The notes: generated from the sequence alone by a model not told the origin. 64,000 nucleotides of DNA from Mahella australiensis 50-1 BON (GCF_000213255.1 NC_015520.1:186001-250000), one strand, 5' to 3'. Shown: positions 1 through 8,827, counted from the stretch's first letter. Numbers and translations are program-made.

Positions 1-646
1 AGAGCACTCTTTTGGCATGGCTGGCGGCTTTTATGCTGTGTGTAACCATGAGGATCGTTTGCCCGTCGTCGTTTATTTCTGCAAATAGTTTCAGCAGCCC
101 TTCGGTGGTATGGGAGTCCAATAAGCCGGTGGGCTCATCGGCTAGTATGAGCTGCGGCCTCGTGATGAGGGCGCGCGCTACGGCCGTCCTTTGTTTCTGA
201 CCGCCCGAAACCTCATAAGGGTATTTCATAAGGATGTCGGCGATTTTGAGTTTTTCGGCGATGGCTTTCAGCCTGCCGATCATTTCATTATAGCGCTTCC
301 CGGCCAGTACCAGAGGCAAAAGGATATTATCCTCGATGGAAAATGTATCGAGCAGATTAAAGTCCTGAAATACGAAGCCGAGATTATCCCGCCTGAATGC
401 TGATATCTCCATTTCGCCGATCGATGTTATGCTTTTGCCATTCAGCAGCACATCGCCGCCAGTAGGCTTATCGAGCGCGGCGATAATGTTGAGAAGCGTC
501 GTCTTGCCAGATCCGGACTCACCCATGATGGCGACGTATTCGCCCTGATCTATCGAAAAGGATACGTTGGCAAGGGCCTGAACGGGATTTCCTCCGAATC
601 TCGTGGTATATATCTTCTTTAAGTTTATAACTTCCAAAAGTGGCAT
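1..646 (-). CDS. ABC transporter ATP-binding protein, BceA-like (partial, runs off left edge)
   Basis: This is the ATPase of a peptide-antibiotic sensing/detoxification exporter of the MacB/LolD/BceA type. The ATG at 646 is chosen because GGAGGA lies just before it. An in-frame ATG at 661 lacks such a site. The 215 visible codons contain Walker A (GESGSGKTT, residues 42-50), the signature VSGGQKQR, Walker B LILADEPTG and the switch histidine in VTHS. The last part of the protein, and the large BceB-type permease expected next, lie beyond the window. The kinase and regulator at 1498-3188 on the same strand are of the BceS/BceR type, so the four genes probably form one resistance module. The ATPase is separated from the kinase by a plus-strand toxin-antitoxin pair. 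Family assignment is firm; the substrate (bacitracin-like or lantibiotic) is not visible. Confidence 0.9.
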   Translation of the reverse strand, partial: MPLLEVINLKKIYTTRFGGNPVQALANVSFSIDQGEYVAIMGESGSGKTTLLNIIAALDKPTGGDVLLNGKSITSIGEMEISAFRRDNLGFVFQDFNLLDTFSIEDNILLPLVLAGKRYNEMIGRLKAIAEKLKIADILMKYPYEVSGGQKQRTAVARALITRPQLILADEPTGLLDSHTTEGLLKLFAEINDDGQTILMVTHSIKAASHAKRVL

Positions 647-678
647 ATCATATTCCTCCATTGTCTTTCTTCCCGTCC

Positions 679-772
679 ATTATAGCAAAAAGTGAAAATA
701 CCATGCCATTGCTTTGTCTTACATTTTTGCCTCCAACCTTACATTTTGGTAACTGTAATTCGTAAAATGTAA
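679..772 (-). promoter_or_regulatory. Promoter and candidate regulator repeats of the BceA-like gene
   Basis: Read on the minus strand, TATAAT (plus 679-684) is a good -10 box, but no good -35 box stands 17 bp upstream. TTACATTTT occurs at 719-727 and again at 739-747, 20 bp apart (two helical turns). Its inverted copy AAAATGTAA is at 764-772. A weak -35 with phased repeats upstream of the -10 is the usual layout for activation by an OmpR-family regulator. The adjacent BceR-like regulator is the obvious candidate, which is inference. Confidence 0.55.
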
Positions 773-879
773 AAATTGATATCAACAGAGATATAAAACC
801 TTTGCCTGTTCATGGAGGTGAATTGCTTCTGGAATGTTGTGTATCAATAAAATTACATGCACTCGCAGAAAATTTACTA

Positions 880-934
880 TTGATTTTTTTATACTATTGT
901 TGTACAATATATGATACAATACATTGTACAACAA
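880..934 (+). promoter_or_regulatory. yefM-yoeB promoter with overlapping palindromic operator
   Basis: TTGATT (880-885), a 17-bp spacer and TACAAT (903-908) form a sigma-A type promoter. TTGTTGTACAAT (897-908) and ATTGTACAACAA (923-934) are perfect 12-bp inverted arms that cover the -10 box and the start region. This fits autorepression by the antitoxin or the antitoxin-toxin complex, as is known for yefM-yoeB operons. Confidence 0.7.
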
Positions 935-955
935 CAATGAAAGGGGCGAAACAAT

Positions 956-1228
956 ATGCTGGCTGTTAATTATTCTACCATAAGGAATAAATTGAAAGAT
1001 TATTGCGATAAAGCAACTGATGATAACGAGACGATAATTATAACAAGGAAAAATGAAAAGAACGTTGTTTTAATGAGCCTAGACGAGTATAACAACCTCA
1101 TGGAAAATTTATTCATCATGAGCAACAAAAAATACTATGAGCGCCTTTTGGAAAGCAAAAAGCAGATCGAGCGCGGTGATGTTGTAATGAAAACAACAGA
1201 GGAACTGGACTCATTAACGAATGAATAA
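956..1228 (+). CDS. yefM: Antitoxin, YefM/Phd family
   Basis: A 90-aa antitoxin predicted to bind DNA with its N-terminal half and to neutralise YoeB with its C-terminal half. The N-terminus (NYSTIRNKLKDYCDKATDD) and the core TIIITRKNEKNVVLMSLDEY match the Phd/YefM fold closely. The C-terminal third is charged and probably disordered until bound. The start follows AAAGGGGCG. The next gene begins inside this one (8-nt overlap at 1221-1228), so the two are translationally coupled. The upstream palindrome suggests autoregulation. Confidence 0.93.
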   Translation: MLAVNYSTIRNKLKDYCDKATDDNETIIITRKNEKNVVLMSLDEYNNLMENLFIMSNKKYYERLLESKKQIERGDVVMKTTEELDSLTNE

Positions 1229-1481
1229 GGTTTTTTCCGACATCGCATGGGAAGATTATACTCGGTGGCTTATAGAGGACAAAAAGATAGTCAAAAAAAT
1301 AAATGATATTATCAAAGATATAGAACGTAACGGTTATAATGGCATAGGCAAGCCTGAAGCACTAAGACATGAGCTAGCCGGATACTGGAGCAGAAGAATT
1401 ACAGATAAAGATAGGTTAATCTACAAAATCGAAGATGCCACCATCTATATTTTAAGCTGCAAGGGGCATTATAATGATTAA
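1221..1481 (+). CDS. yoeB: Toxin YoeB (Txe family, ribosome-dependent mRNA interferase)
   Basis: An 86-aa RelE-fold toxin that cleaves mRNA in the ribosomal A site. The catalytic residues known from E. coli YoeB appear at the same positions here: E46 (GKPEAL), R65 (TDKDRLIY), H83 and Y84 (CKGHYND). It therefore looks active. It overlaps its antitoxin gene by 8 nt. The stop lies only 16 nt from the end of the convergent kinase gene, with no terminator visible between them, so antisense overlap with the kinase transcript is likely. Confidence 0.95.
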   Translation: MNKVFSDIAWEDYTRWLIEDKKIVKKINDIIKDIERNGYNGIGKPEALRHELAGYWSRRITDKDRLIYKIEDATIYILSCKGHYND

Positions 1482-1497
1482 TACGGATATCCTTGCA

Positions 1498-2511
1498 TCA
1501 ATCGGCGGCTATGTCGACCGTGCCGAATCCGATTTTCACTTTGGTACCTTTGCCGACTTGCGATTCTATTGATATGGTGTGCGACAGCTTGCTTAAAATG
1601 CGCTTGCATAGATACAGGCCGATGCCGGTCGATTTTTTATCCAGCCGACCGTTGTAGCCGGTGAAGCCTTTTTCGAATATGCGCGGTAGATCCTCCGATT
1701 CGATGCCTATCCCCGTATCTTCAATGACCAGCGTATCGGGCGAATCGCTGTCCATATATATGGAAATTTCACCCTTGTCGGTATATTTGAGCGCGTTTGA
1801 CAATATCTGCTCTATGACGAACACCGTCCATTTCTCGTCGGTCAATACCTCATGATTTAAGCCATTGTAATCGAGCTTGATTTTCTTGTGTATAAAAGAT
1901 TTCGAGTATTTGCGCACTGCCTGCTTCACCATATCGTCGAGAGAATACCTTTTAAGCATCAGATCACCGCTCAGGCTTTCGGTGCGGAGATATTGCAACG
2001 CCATTTCGACGTACTGTTCCACCTTGAACAATTGATCCGACAATTCGCCATTTATGTCTGCATGCTTGGACTGCAAAAGCAATTGCATGGCGGCTATTGG
2101 TATCTTGATCTGATGCGCCCATATGGTATAGTAATCAGTCATATCGGCGAGAGCCTTATCCTTCTCGTTTATAATTTCCCTCCTGTTTTCATGGATAGCC
2201 CTGATCAATCCCTGATAATCCCGTTCAATAAGGCCTTGCGGATTGGGCAGCATAAGGTCCGATACTGCGATGCTGTCCTTCAATTTTTCGAGCACCATGT
2301 GCTTGCTGTAAAAAGCTACGAATTCTATAATGCCGATCAGCAGCAGGAAAATGCCGGCCAGCAGAGCCGCATAGGCCACCGGTTCCAAAGGCAAAGCATA
2401 CAGATAAAAGATCACTAGGGAGATGCTGAATGATACCGCTATAACGATGATGGTTGTGATCTTCTGTTTTAAGTATAAACCCAAAATGCATGCAAAATGT
2501 TTCATATTCAT
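1498..2511 (-). CDS. Sensor histidine kinase, BceS-like (intramembrane-sensing type)
   Basis: About 337 aa. Two transmembrane helices (about residues 18-38 and 46-66) are joined by a very short loop, so there is no extracellular sensor domain; kinases of this kind sense through a partner BceAB-type transporter. The phospho-acceptor is H133 in WAHQIKIPIAAM. The ATPase domain shows an N box (EQILSNALKYT), DTGIGI and STGIGLYLCKRIL. The ATG at 2511 overlaps the regulator's stop codon (TGATG); a GTG one codon earlier is possible. It probably phosphorylates the regulator encoded just upstream. Confidence 0.9.
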   Translation of the reverse strand: MNMKHFACILGLYLKQKITTIIVIAVSFSISLVIFYLYALPLEPVAYAALLAGIFLLLIGIIEFVAFYSKHMVLEKLKDSIAVSDLMLPNPQGLIERDYQGLIRAIHENRREIINEKDKALADMTDYYTIWAHQIKIPIAAMQLLLQSKHADINGELSDQLFKVEQYVEMALQYLRTESLSGDLMLKRYSLDDMVKQAVRKYSKSFIHKKIKLDYNGLNHEVLTDEKWTVFVIEQILSNALKYTDKGEISIYMDSDSPDTLVIEDTGIGIESEDLPRIFEKGFTGYNGRLDKKSTGIGLYLCKRILSKLSHTISIESQVGKGTKVKIGFGTVDIAAD

Positions 2512-3188
2512 CACTCTACCATATAACCAAGTCCCTTTTTGGTCTTGATGAAACCTTCAAGCCCTGCTTCGGCCAGCTTTTTGCGCAAACGGGCCATATT
2601 GACCGTAAGGGTATTATCGTCGATGAAATCGTCGCTTTCCCAGAGGCGCTGCATTATTTCTTCGCGAGAAATCACCCTGCCGGCATTTTCCATAAGAAGC
2701 TGCAGTATCCTATAGTCGTTCTTGGTAAGCTCGATTTTGTTGCCATGATAAACCAGCGTGGCATCGCCGAGGTTTAGGACGGCGCCGTTGTGTTCGATAA
2801 CATTTACCTGCCCTTGGAGCGAATAGGCGCGCCTTATCAAAGCCCCCACCTTTGCCGTGAGGACGTTCAAATCAAATGGCTTTGCGATAAAGTCGTCCCC
2901 GCCCATATTCATGGCCATTATGATATTCATATTATCGTCGGCCGAGGATATGAATATGATAGGCACTTTGGACACCTTGCGTATTTCGCTGCACCAGTAG
3001 AAACCGTTAAAAAACGGAAGCATTATATCGAGCAATATAATATGCGGCTCCAGCCGGACGACCTGTTCGGTGATATTCTTAAAGTCGGTTATATAGACAG
3101 CCTCGTAGCCCCATTTACTAAGATGCTCCTGCATAACCCGCGCGATTATGACATCGTCTTCTATGATCATAATTTTATACATCATCAT
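2511..3188 (-). CDS. Response regulator, OmpR/BceR-like
   Basis: A 225-aa two-domain regulator. The receiver domain has the acidic pocket (IIEDD) and phospho-acceptor D54 in LLDIMLPFFNG. The C-terminal winged helix includes ELTKNDYRILQLL and DDNTLTVNMARLRKKL, characteristic of the OmpR family. It precedes and overlaps the kinase gene. GAGGAAA stands in front of the ATG; three ATGs follow in a row, so the start may be one or two codons later. Its likely target is the promoter of the BceA-like gene at 646. Confidence 0.92.
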   Translation of the reverse strand: MMMYKIMIIEDDVIIARVMQEHLSKWGYEAVYITDFKNITEQVVRLEPHIILLDIMLPFFNGFYWCSEIRKVSKVPIIFISSADDNMNIIMAMNMGGDDFIAKPFDLNVLTAKVGALIRRAYSLQGQVNVIEHNGAVLNLGDATLVYHGNKIELTKNDYRILQLLMENAGRVISREEIMQRLWESDDFIDDNTLTVNMARLRKKLAEAGLEGFIKTKKGLGYMVE

Positions 3189-3251
3189 AATTTCCTCTTA
3201 TATCTATGAGACAGTTCTTATTATCTCCTGTTTTGTTATTCCTGTTAATAT

Positions 3252-3279
3252 ATTATCATACAGTCAACTGTTTATCCAA
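3252..3279 (-). promoter_or_regulatory. Possible promoter of the two-component genes
   Basis: On the minus strand, TTGGAT (plus 3274-3279) and GATAAT (plus 3252-3257) are 16 bp apart. The spacer contains ACAGT-TG-ACTGT, a short inverted repeat. It is only a moderate match and could be chance in an AT-rich stretch. Confidence 0.35.
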
Positions 3280-3311
3280 ACGTTGTTTCGAAAAAACTTT
3301 TTGCTGAAGTA

Positions 3312-3377
3312 TTGACAAAACAATATGTGCATTATATAATATTATCGTTTCCGGTAACGTTAATGAAAACGTTAATG
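3312..3377 (+). promoter_or_regulatory. Promoter and LacI-type operator of importer set A
   Basis: TTGACA (3312-3317), 17 bp, TATAAT (3335-3340) is a consensus promoter. Directly after it lie CGTTTCCGGTAACG (3346-3359), a near-palindrome around CCGG, and a 10-bp direct repeat AACGTTAATG (3356-3365 and 3368-3377). This position, downstream of the -10, fits repression by a LacI/GalR regulator. The gene at 9893 is the natural candidate. Nearly the same block recurs at 14322-14382. Confidence 0.75.
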
Positions 3378-3525
3378 TAACATATTCTGGTTGAATTATT
3401 ATGCTTTGGTGGGGTATCTATATGCTTCTTCTACTTCCATTACATAATAAGACGTGGTGCAGATTGCCAAATCTTATAAAAAAGATTTTGCAATAGATTA
3501 ATATTTTTAGAGGAGGAGATTTTGA

Positions 3526-5211
3526 ATGCGGAAAGTGAGGCTATTATCTCTGTTGTTGGCTTTGGTTTTAGCTGTTTCCCTTTTTGCGGGTTGCAGCGGA
3601 GGGCAGACCGGTGATCAAACCGAAACTGGAACTGAAACATCTACCAACGAAGGAGAAACAGATGGCGATGCTGCGGCTGTAGAGAATCCCGAACTAAGCG
3701 ATCCTAATTTAAAGGATCCATATAACATTCCAAATATTGTTTCTGCTTATCCGGTGAAAGGCAATCCCACACTTACCTATTGGTGGCCTATAGATGCTTT
3801 TCAGGGGGTAGCGATTAAGGACATGAATGAGCATGAGGTGTGGAAAGAAATTGAGAAGCTCACTGGCGTCGATATCAAGTTTATACACCCTCCGATAGGA
3901 CAAGAGAGTGAGAAGTTTAATTTAATGATTGCTTCTGATGATTTACCTGATATGATTTGCCAGTCGGATCGTTATAAAGGTGGTATAACCGTAGGTATTG
4001 ATGATGGCGTGTTCATAGATCATACCGAGATTATTGATAAGTATGCTCCTAACTATAAACAATTCAGAGAATCTGACGAAGATAGACGCAGAACCACTAT
4101 GGATGATAAGGGCCGCGTATTAGGATTTTATAATGTTGCGCCATACTCTGAATGGATATGGTTCGGAGGATTAATAAAGCAGGAAGCTCTTGATAAAACG
4201 GGGTTACCAGTACCGGAAACTATGGATGAATGGTATGCTTTCTTAAAGAAATGTCAAGAAGTTGGCTATAAGAGCCCCTTAATGTTTAATACAGGTGCTG
4301 GCACTATATTTACCGGCTACTTTGTAAGCGCTTATGGCGCATATGATTGGACATTTATAGATAAGGATGGCAAAGTAGCTTGGGGTCCACTTCAGCCTGG
4401 TATGAAACAGTATCTGACGGAAATGCGTAAATGGTATGCTGAAGGCCTGATAGATAAGGATTTTGCTACACGTGATTTTAGCAGCAATATGGCTTTTGCT
4501 TCTTCCCCGGATTGTGCTGTCGCTATGGATTCGCCTGATACTATGTGGGGAGTATGGAAAGAACAAAACAATATTGATTTCGTAGGAGCTCCTTATCCCG
4601 TTCTTAATAAAGGCGATAAGCCCACTACAACTTATAAACATTGGAAAAATGGAGGTTGGCCAACGTCTATTACCACTGAATGCGATAATGTAGAGGCTGC
4701 GGCTAAGTTCTTGGATTTTGGTTATACAAAGAAAGGATGGGAACTTTGTAATTTTGGTTTACCTGATCGCACACATAAGCTCGATGAGAATGGCATGCCG
4801 TATTACCATCCTGAAAGCGTGATGTGGAATGATCCCGAAAATATACCTCTATCCAACCGGGTATGGAAATATAAGCTGCATCAAGGGCCATTTATAAGAG
4901 AAGAACATAAGTCTAATCCCCTGATAGTTGCTCCGGGCAGTTATTCGGGTGAAATTCGCCAGATGTGGACAAATGGAACAGATGCGTCGCCTGCTGTACC
5001 TCCGCTTAGTTTCACGGTGGACGAGGCTTCAAAAGAAGCACAGCTTGGCACACAATTGGCAACGTTGCGTAGTGAGACTTTCTTGAAAATTATAATGGGG
5101 CAAAAGCCAGTTTCGGAATTTGATAATTTTGTTAAACAGGCAGAGAAAATGGGTGTTAATGAATGGTTGGCTATCTGGCAAGCAGCTTTAGACCGTTATA
5201 ATTCCAGATAA
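3526..5211 (+). CDS. Sugar ABC transporter substrate-binding lipoprotein (LplA-like), set A
   Basis: A 561-aa extracellular solute-binding protein anchored to the membrane. A lipoprotein signal ends in LFAGC with acceptor Cys23. A Gly/Thr/Glu-rich linker follows, then a large domain of the family-1 binding-protein type. It is longer than maltose-type binding proteins, as is usual for LplA-like proteins of Firmicutes that take up oligosaccharides. GAGGAGGAG precedes the ATG. Two permease genes follow, then hemicellulases, so arabinoxylan or arabinan oligosaccharides are the likely cargo (inference). A 16-bp hairpin follows the gene. Confidence 0.9.
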   Translation: MRKVRLLSLLLALVLAVSLFAGCSGGQTGDQTETGTETSTNEGETDGDAAAVENPELSDPNLKDPYNIPNIVSAYPVKGNPTLTYWWPIDAFQGVAIKDMNEHEVWKEIEKLTGVDIKFIHPPIGQESEKFNLMIASDDLPDMICQSDRYKGGITVGIDDGVFIDHTEIIDKYAPNYKQFRESDEDRRRTTMDDKGRVLGFYNVAPYSEWIWFGGLIKQEALDKTGLPVPETMDEWYAFLKKCQEVGYKSPLMFNTGAGTIFTGYFVSAYGAYDWTFIDKDGKVAWGPLQPGMKQYLTEMRKWYAEGLIDKDFATRDFSSNMAFASSPDCAVAMDSPDTMWGVWKEQNNIDFVGAPYPVLNKGDKPTTTYKHWKNGGWPTSITTECDNVEAAAKFLDFGYTKKGWELCNFGLPDRTHKLDENGMPYYHPESVMWNDPENIPLSNRVWKYKLHQGPFIREEHKSNPLIVAPGSYSGEIRQMWTNGTDASPAVPPLSFTVDEASKEAQLGTQLATLRSETFLKIIMGQKPVSEFDNFVKQAEKMGVNEWLAIWQAALDRYNSR

Positions 5212-5221
5212 AACGGGCTAT

Positions 5222-5263
5222 ATATTACAATGGTATCGGGTTAACCAGATACCATTGTAATAT
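5222..5263 (+). other. Intercistronic hairpin after the set A binding-protein gene
   Basis: ATATTACAATGGTATC (5222-5237) pairs perfectly with 5248-5263 around a 10-nt loop. No run of T follows. It lies between the binding-protein and permease genes, where such stem-loops often stabilise the upstream mRNA segment or act as weak attenuators. Confidence 0.7.
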
Positions 5264-5361
5264 CTCAATAATATAAAGCGAAAGAACGGTAAGCATATAG
5301 GTAACACCTTCGAATACATACTTATTTTTCTTATTATCGATATTTTATGAGGGGAGATTTT

Positions 5362-6318
5362 ATGAGTTTGCAAAATGTTAGAGAAATTTGGCCGATGGGA
5401 GAACATGAGTCGACACTAAAAATTATTAAAAAAGATTTTAGACGTAATTGGATGATTTACCTAATGGCCATTCCCGTTATTGCTTTTTATATTATTTTTT
5501 GCTATGTTCCAATGTGGGGAGCACTCATTGCCTTTGTTGATTATAGGCCCAGGCTTGGTCTTTGGGGTAGTAAGTTTGTTGGTATCAAACACTTTATAGA
5601 CTTTGTTACGGACCCATACTTTGGCCGATTAGTTTCCAATACTTTTATGCTAAATGTGTGGGGCCTGGTGTTTGGGTTTCCTGCGCCGATAATATTGGCA
5701 CTTATGCTTAACGAAGTAAAAAACGGTCCTTTTAAAAAAACTGTGCAAACTATTACTTATATGCCACACTTTATATCTTTGGTGGTAATATGCGGATTAA
5801 TTCATATTTTTTGCGAAACAGATGGACTTATAAACGATATTATAGTCGCTTTTGGAGGGGAACGAAGTCCACTATTGGCTAATCCGAGCTTATTCAGGCC
5901 TATATATACTTTTTCGGGGATATGGCAAGATGTGGGTTGGAATAGTATAATATACCTTGCTGCTATGGCGAATATAAATCCTGAGTTGTATGAATCGGCT
6001 ACGATTGATGGCGCTGGTAGATTCAAACAAATGTGGTATATAACTATACCATCAATAATGCCCACAATAACTATCCTTTTGATATTTGCTATTGGAGGTA
6101 TGTTGGCGTCAGGTTACGAAAAAGTTATTTTGTTATACAATCCTATAACTTACGAAAAAGCTGATGTAATAGCATCTTATATATATAGACGAGGATTACA
6201 GGAATTTGATTATAGCTATTCTACTGCTGTAGGTTTGCTTAATTCGATAATTAATTTTGCTTTTTTATGGTTCGCTAATACTACTGCTCGTAGGATTTCA
6301 GATACGAGTTTATGGTAA
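5362..6318 (+). CDS. ABC sugar permease, LplB-like, set A
   Basis: About 318 aa with six predicted membrane helices, the first around WMIYLMAIPVIAFYIIF. It carries the cytoplasmic EAA-type loop (ELYESATIDGAGRF) that docks the ATPase. GGGGAG (5351-5356) points to the ATG at 5362 rather than the one at 5347. It forms a heterodimer with the next permease. No ATPase gene is present nearby, so a shared MsmX-type ATPase encoded elsewhere probably drives it. Confidence 0.9.
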   Translation: MSLQNVREIWPMGEHESTLKIIKKDFRRNWMIYLMAIPVIAFYIIFCYVPMWGALIAFVDYRPRLGLWGSKFVGIKHFIDFVTDPYFGRLVSNTFMLNVWGLVFGFPAPIILALMLNEVKNGPFKKTVQTITYMPHFISLVVICGLIHIFCETDGLINDIIVAFGGERSPLLANPSLFRPIYTFSGIWQDVGWNSIIYLAAMANINPELYESATIDGAGRFKQMWYITIPSIMPTITILLIFAIGGMLASGYEKVILLYNPITYEKADVIASYIYRRGLQEFDYSYSTAVGLLNSIINFAFLWFANTTARRISDTSLW

Positions 6319-6330
6319 GGAGTGACTTGG

Positions 6331-7227
6331 ATGAATAAAAAAACTTTTGGTGATAGAATTTTCGATGTATTAAACTATACTTTATTAATACTTATAACAA
6401 TAGCATGCTTATATCCGGTTTTATATGTTCTTTTTGCATCTGTCAGTGACCCGATTAAGCTTCAATCTTATAGAGCACCATTATATAAGCCATTGGGCTT
6501 TACTTTGGAAGGCTATAAGATAGTACTAAATAATCCGGACATTATAAGAGGATATGCTAATACCATATTTTACGTTGTAACTGGTGTAGCTGTTAACATG
6601 ATATTTACGATACTGGGCGCATATGTTATATCCAGGAAAAACCTTTATTGGAAAAAAGCTATCATGCTCATGATAACCATTACCATGTTTTTTGGGGGAG
6701 GTTTGATACCGTGGTTCTTAACAGTTAAAGGATTAGGTATGTATGATAGTTGGACAGCATTAGTGTTTCCTTTTGCCATTAATACTTGGAATATGATAAT
6801 TATGAGGACTGGGTTTGAAGGTGTTCCCGGCGAGTTAGAAGAAGCAGCTCGAATAGATGGAGCAAACGATTTTTATATACTGACGAGAGTCGTCGTACCA
6901 CTCTCTAAAGCAGTATGCGCTGTGATATTATTATATTATGTGGTGGGCGCGTGGAACTCGTGGTTCCCGGCAATGATTTTCCTAAGCGATAGGAGTAAAT
7001 ATCCCTTGCAGCTTATTCTCCGTGAAATACTCATAACCAGCGACGCAAGCCAAATGCAGCAGGGTATATCGTTGACGACAAGTGGTCAATTTGGTGAGAC
7101 AAGTGCCTATAAAGAATTAGTTAAGTATACTACTATAGTAATAGCTACAGTTCCTATAATGTGTTTCTATCCTTTTATTCAAAAATATTTTGTTAAAGGA
7201 GTGCTTATAGGTTCATTGAAAGGCTAG
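6331..7227 (+). CDS. ABC sugar permease, YtcP/LplC-like, set A
   Basis: About 298 aa. A BPD_transp_1 membrane protein with the EAA loop ELEEAARIDGANDFYIL and the C-terminal pattern YPFIQKYFVKGVLIGSLKG, typical of the second permease of these importers. AAGGAG before 6331 favours this ATG over an in-frame GTG at 6322. It follows the first permease by 12 nt, so the two are co-transcribed and probably made in equal amounts. Confidence 0.9.
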   Translation: MNKKTFGDRIFDVLNYTLLILITIACLYPVLYVLFASVSDPIKLQSYRAPLYKPLGFTLEGYKIVLNNPDIIRGYANTIFYVVTGVAVNMIFTILGAYVISRKNLYWKKAIMLMITITMFFGGGLIPWFLTVKGLGMYDSWTALVFPFAINTWNMIIMRTGFEGVPGELEEAARIDGANDFYILTRVVVPLSKAVCAVILLYYVVGAWNSWFPAMIFLSDRSKYPLQLILREILITSDASQMQQGISLTTSGQFGETSAYKELVKYTTIVIATVPIMCFYPFIQKYFVKGVLIGSLKG

Positions 7228-7246
7228 ATTTGGGGAGATTTGTATA

Positions 7247-8809
7247 ATGAATAAAAAAGTAAAAACGGTTTTACTTTTGTTTGTGATAGTAGCTTTAGTA
7301 TATGTAAGTGCATCATATATAAAACAAAAAGAGGTAAAAAGAGTGGATGCGAATATAGTACAAGGGAAGTATGTTCTTAATTCTTCAAAATCGAGCGCTA
7401 TAAAAAGCAGATTTTATAGCAATCCCTTACCTATAAATAATATAGGAGATCCTTTTGTTTTAAAAGCTTCTGATGGTAAGTATTATTGCTATGCTACATC
7501 AGCGCCAAATGGATATAAAGTATGGATGTCGTTTGATTTGGTAAATTGGGAATATAAAGGGATGTCCTTCACTAGAGATTTGAACAGTTGGGCTATAGGC
7601 GATTTTTGGGCTCCTGAGGTTATCGAATATCAAGAGAAATATTACATGTTTTTCTCTGCGAGAGAGTTGAGAAGCAATAGCTTACGCATAGGTGTGGCTG
7701 TAGCAGAGAGTCCTTTAGGGCCATTTAAGGATATTTTGAATAAACCCTTGTTTGATTTCGGATATGCTACAATTGATGCCAGCCCATTTATCGATGAAGA
7801 TGGAGAAAAGTATCTATATTTTTCCAAAGATTGCTCTGAAAATGTTGTTAATGGAGTTCATGAGAGTCATATTTATGGCATAAAATTGAGCGACGATATG
7901 ATGTCGACAGTGGGACAGCCGATTTTGCTGATGCGTCCTGATCAGGATTGGGAAAAACTATCCGGTGATGCGTGGAGGTGGAATGAGGGACCTATAATAT
8001 TCAAGGACAATGAAACATATTATATGTTCTATTCGGCCAATTACTATGGGGATGCTACTTATTCTGTAGGGTATGCTACTTCTAGACAACCGTTAGGACC
8101 GTTTGTGAAAAGCAAAAATAATCCTATACTTAGATCAGTCACTGATATAGAAAATAGTGGGATGCTACCTATCGTTTCTGGTCCTGGCCATAACAGTTTT
8201 GCAGTATCACCTGATAATAAAGAAATATTTATTGTCTATCATACGCATACGAACCCGGCGGAAGGTGGAGGGGATAGACAACTGAATATCGATAGGATGG
8301 GTTTTAGAAGTGATGGGACGGTTTATGTGAATGGGCCTTCTTTTAAACCTCAACCTCTGCCATCGGGTGTAGATGGGATTGATAATATTGCGCCTGAAGC
8401 GAACGTAAGCGTTAGTTCCATAAAACCAGGTTATAAAAGTGAAGCGTTGGTTGATGGAGAGGTTGGCTTTACCAAAGAAAGCGAAAATTATGATTGGGTA
8501 CCAAACAATGAAACAAAAGGTTCTTGGGTTTGTTTAGAGTGGGATAAAGAGAGTTATATTGATACAGTAATAATATACCTATCTCATAATAGAAAAAGGA
8601 CCTTTAATACAGCAAAGCTTATTATTAACAATAACGCTGTCATTAACGTTGATACTAACGCCGACGAAGATAAATTTGGGAATGATATAATAATTAATTT
8701 TGAGCCAATGAAAATTAAAAATATAAAATTTGTTATAGATAATGTTCCAAACGATGTACAGGAAATAGGCCTTTCCGAGATACGGGTTATGCCATCCAGT
8801 ACAGACTAG
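7247..8809 (+). CDS. Glycoside hydrolase family 43 enzyme, membrane-anchored, with C-terminal sugar-binding-like domain
   Basis: A 520-aa five-bladed propeller glycosidase predicted to act outside the cell on arabinan or arabinoxylan. The three catalytic acids of GH43 can be placed: D68 (GDPFVL, base), D177 (TIDASPF, pKa modulator) and E247 (WNEGPI, acid). WAPEV and GPGHNSF are also typical. The N-terminus is one hydrophobic helix without a lipobox, so it is a secretion signal or anchor. From about residue 385 (NIAPEANVSVSS) a beta-rich domain like F5/8-type C modules follows. It is co-transcribed with the permeases. Whether it is an arabinofuranosidase, arabinanase or xylosidase cannot be told by eye. 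Confidence 0.88.
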   Translation: MNKKVKTVLLLFVIVALVYVSASYIKQKEVKRVDANIVQGKYVLNSSKSSAIKSRFYSNPLPINNIGDPFVLKASDGKYYCYATSAPNGYKVWMSFDLVNWEYKGMSFTRDLNSWAIGDFWAPEVIEYQEKYYMFFSARELRSNSLRIGVAVAESPLGPFKDILNKPLFDFGYATIDASPFIDEDGEKYLYFSKDCSENVVNGVHESHIYGIKLSDDMMSTVGQPILLMRPDQDWEKLSGDAWRWNEGPIIFKDNETYYMFYSANYYGDATYSVGYATSRQPLGPFVKSKNNPILRSVTDIENSGMLPIVSGPGHNSFAVSPDNKEIFIVYHTHTNPAEGGGDRQLNIDRMGFRSDGTVYVNGPSFKPQPLPSGVDGIDNIAPEANVSVSSIKPGYKSEALVDGEVGFTKESENYDWVPNNETKGSWVCLEWDKESYIDTVIIYLSHNRKRTFNTAKLIINNNAVINVDTNADEDKFGNDIIINFEPMKIKNIKFVIDNVPNDVQEIGLSEIRVMPSSTD

Positions 8810-8827
8810 TGGTTAGGAGATAAATGC

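Noticed and set aside
3356-3377. Tandem AACGTTAATG repeat as a CRISPR-like or mobile repeat
   Set aside because: Only two short units right after a promoter; an operator explains it better.
5347-5361. Earlier ATG for the set A LplB-like permease
   Set aside because: The ribosome site GGGGAG lies after this ATG and fits the one at 5362.
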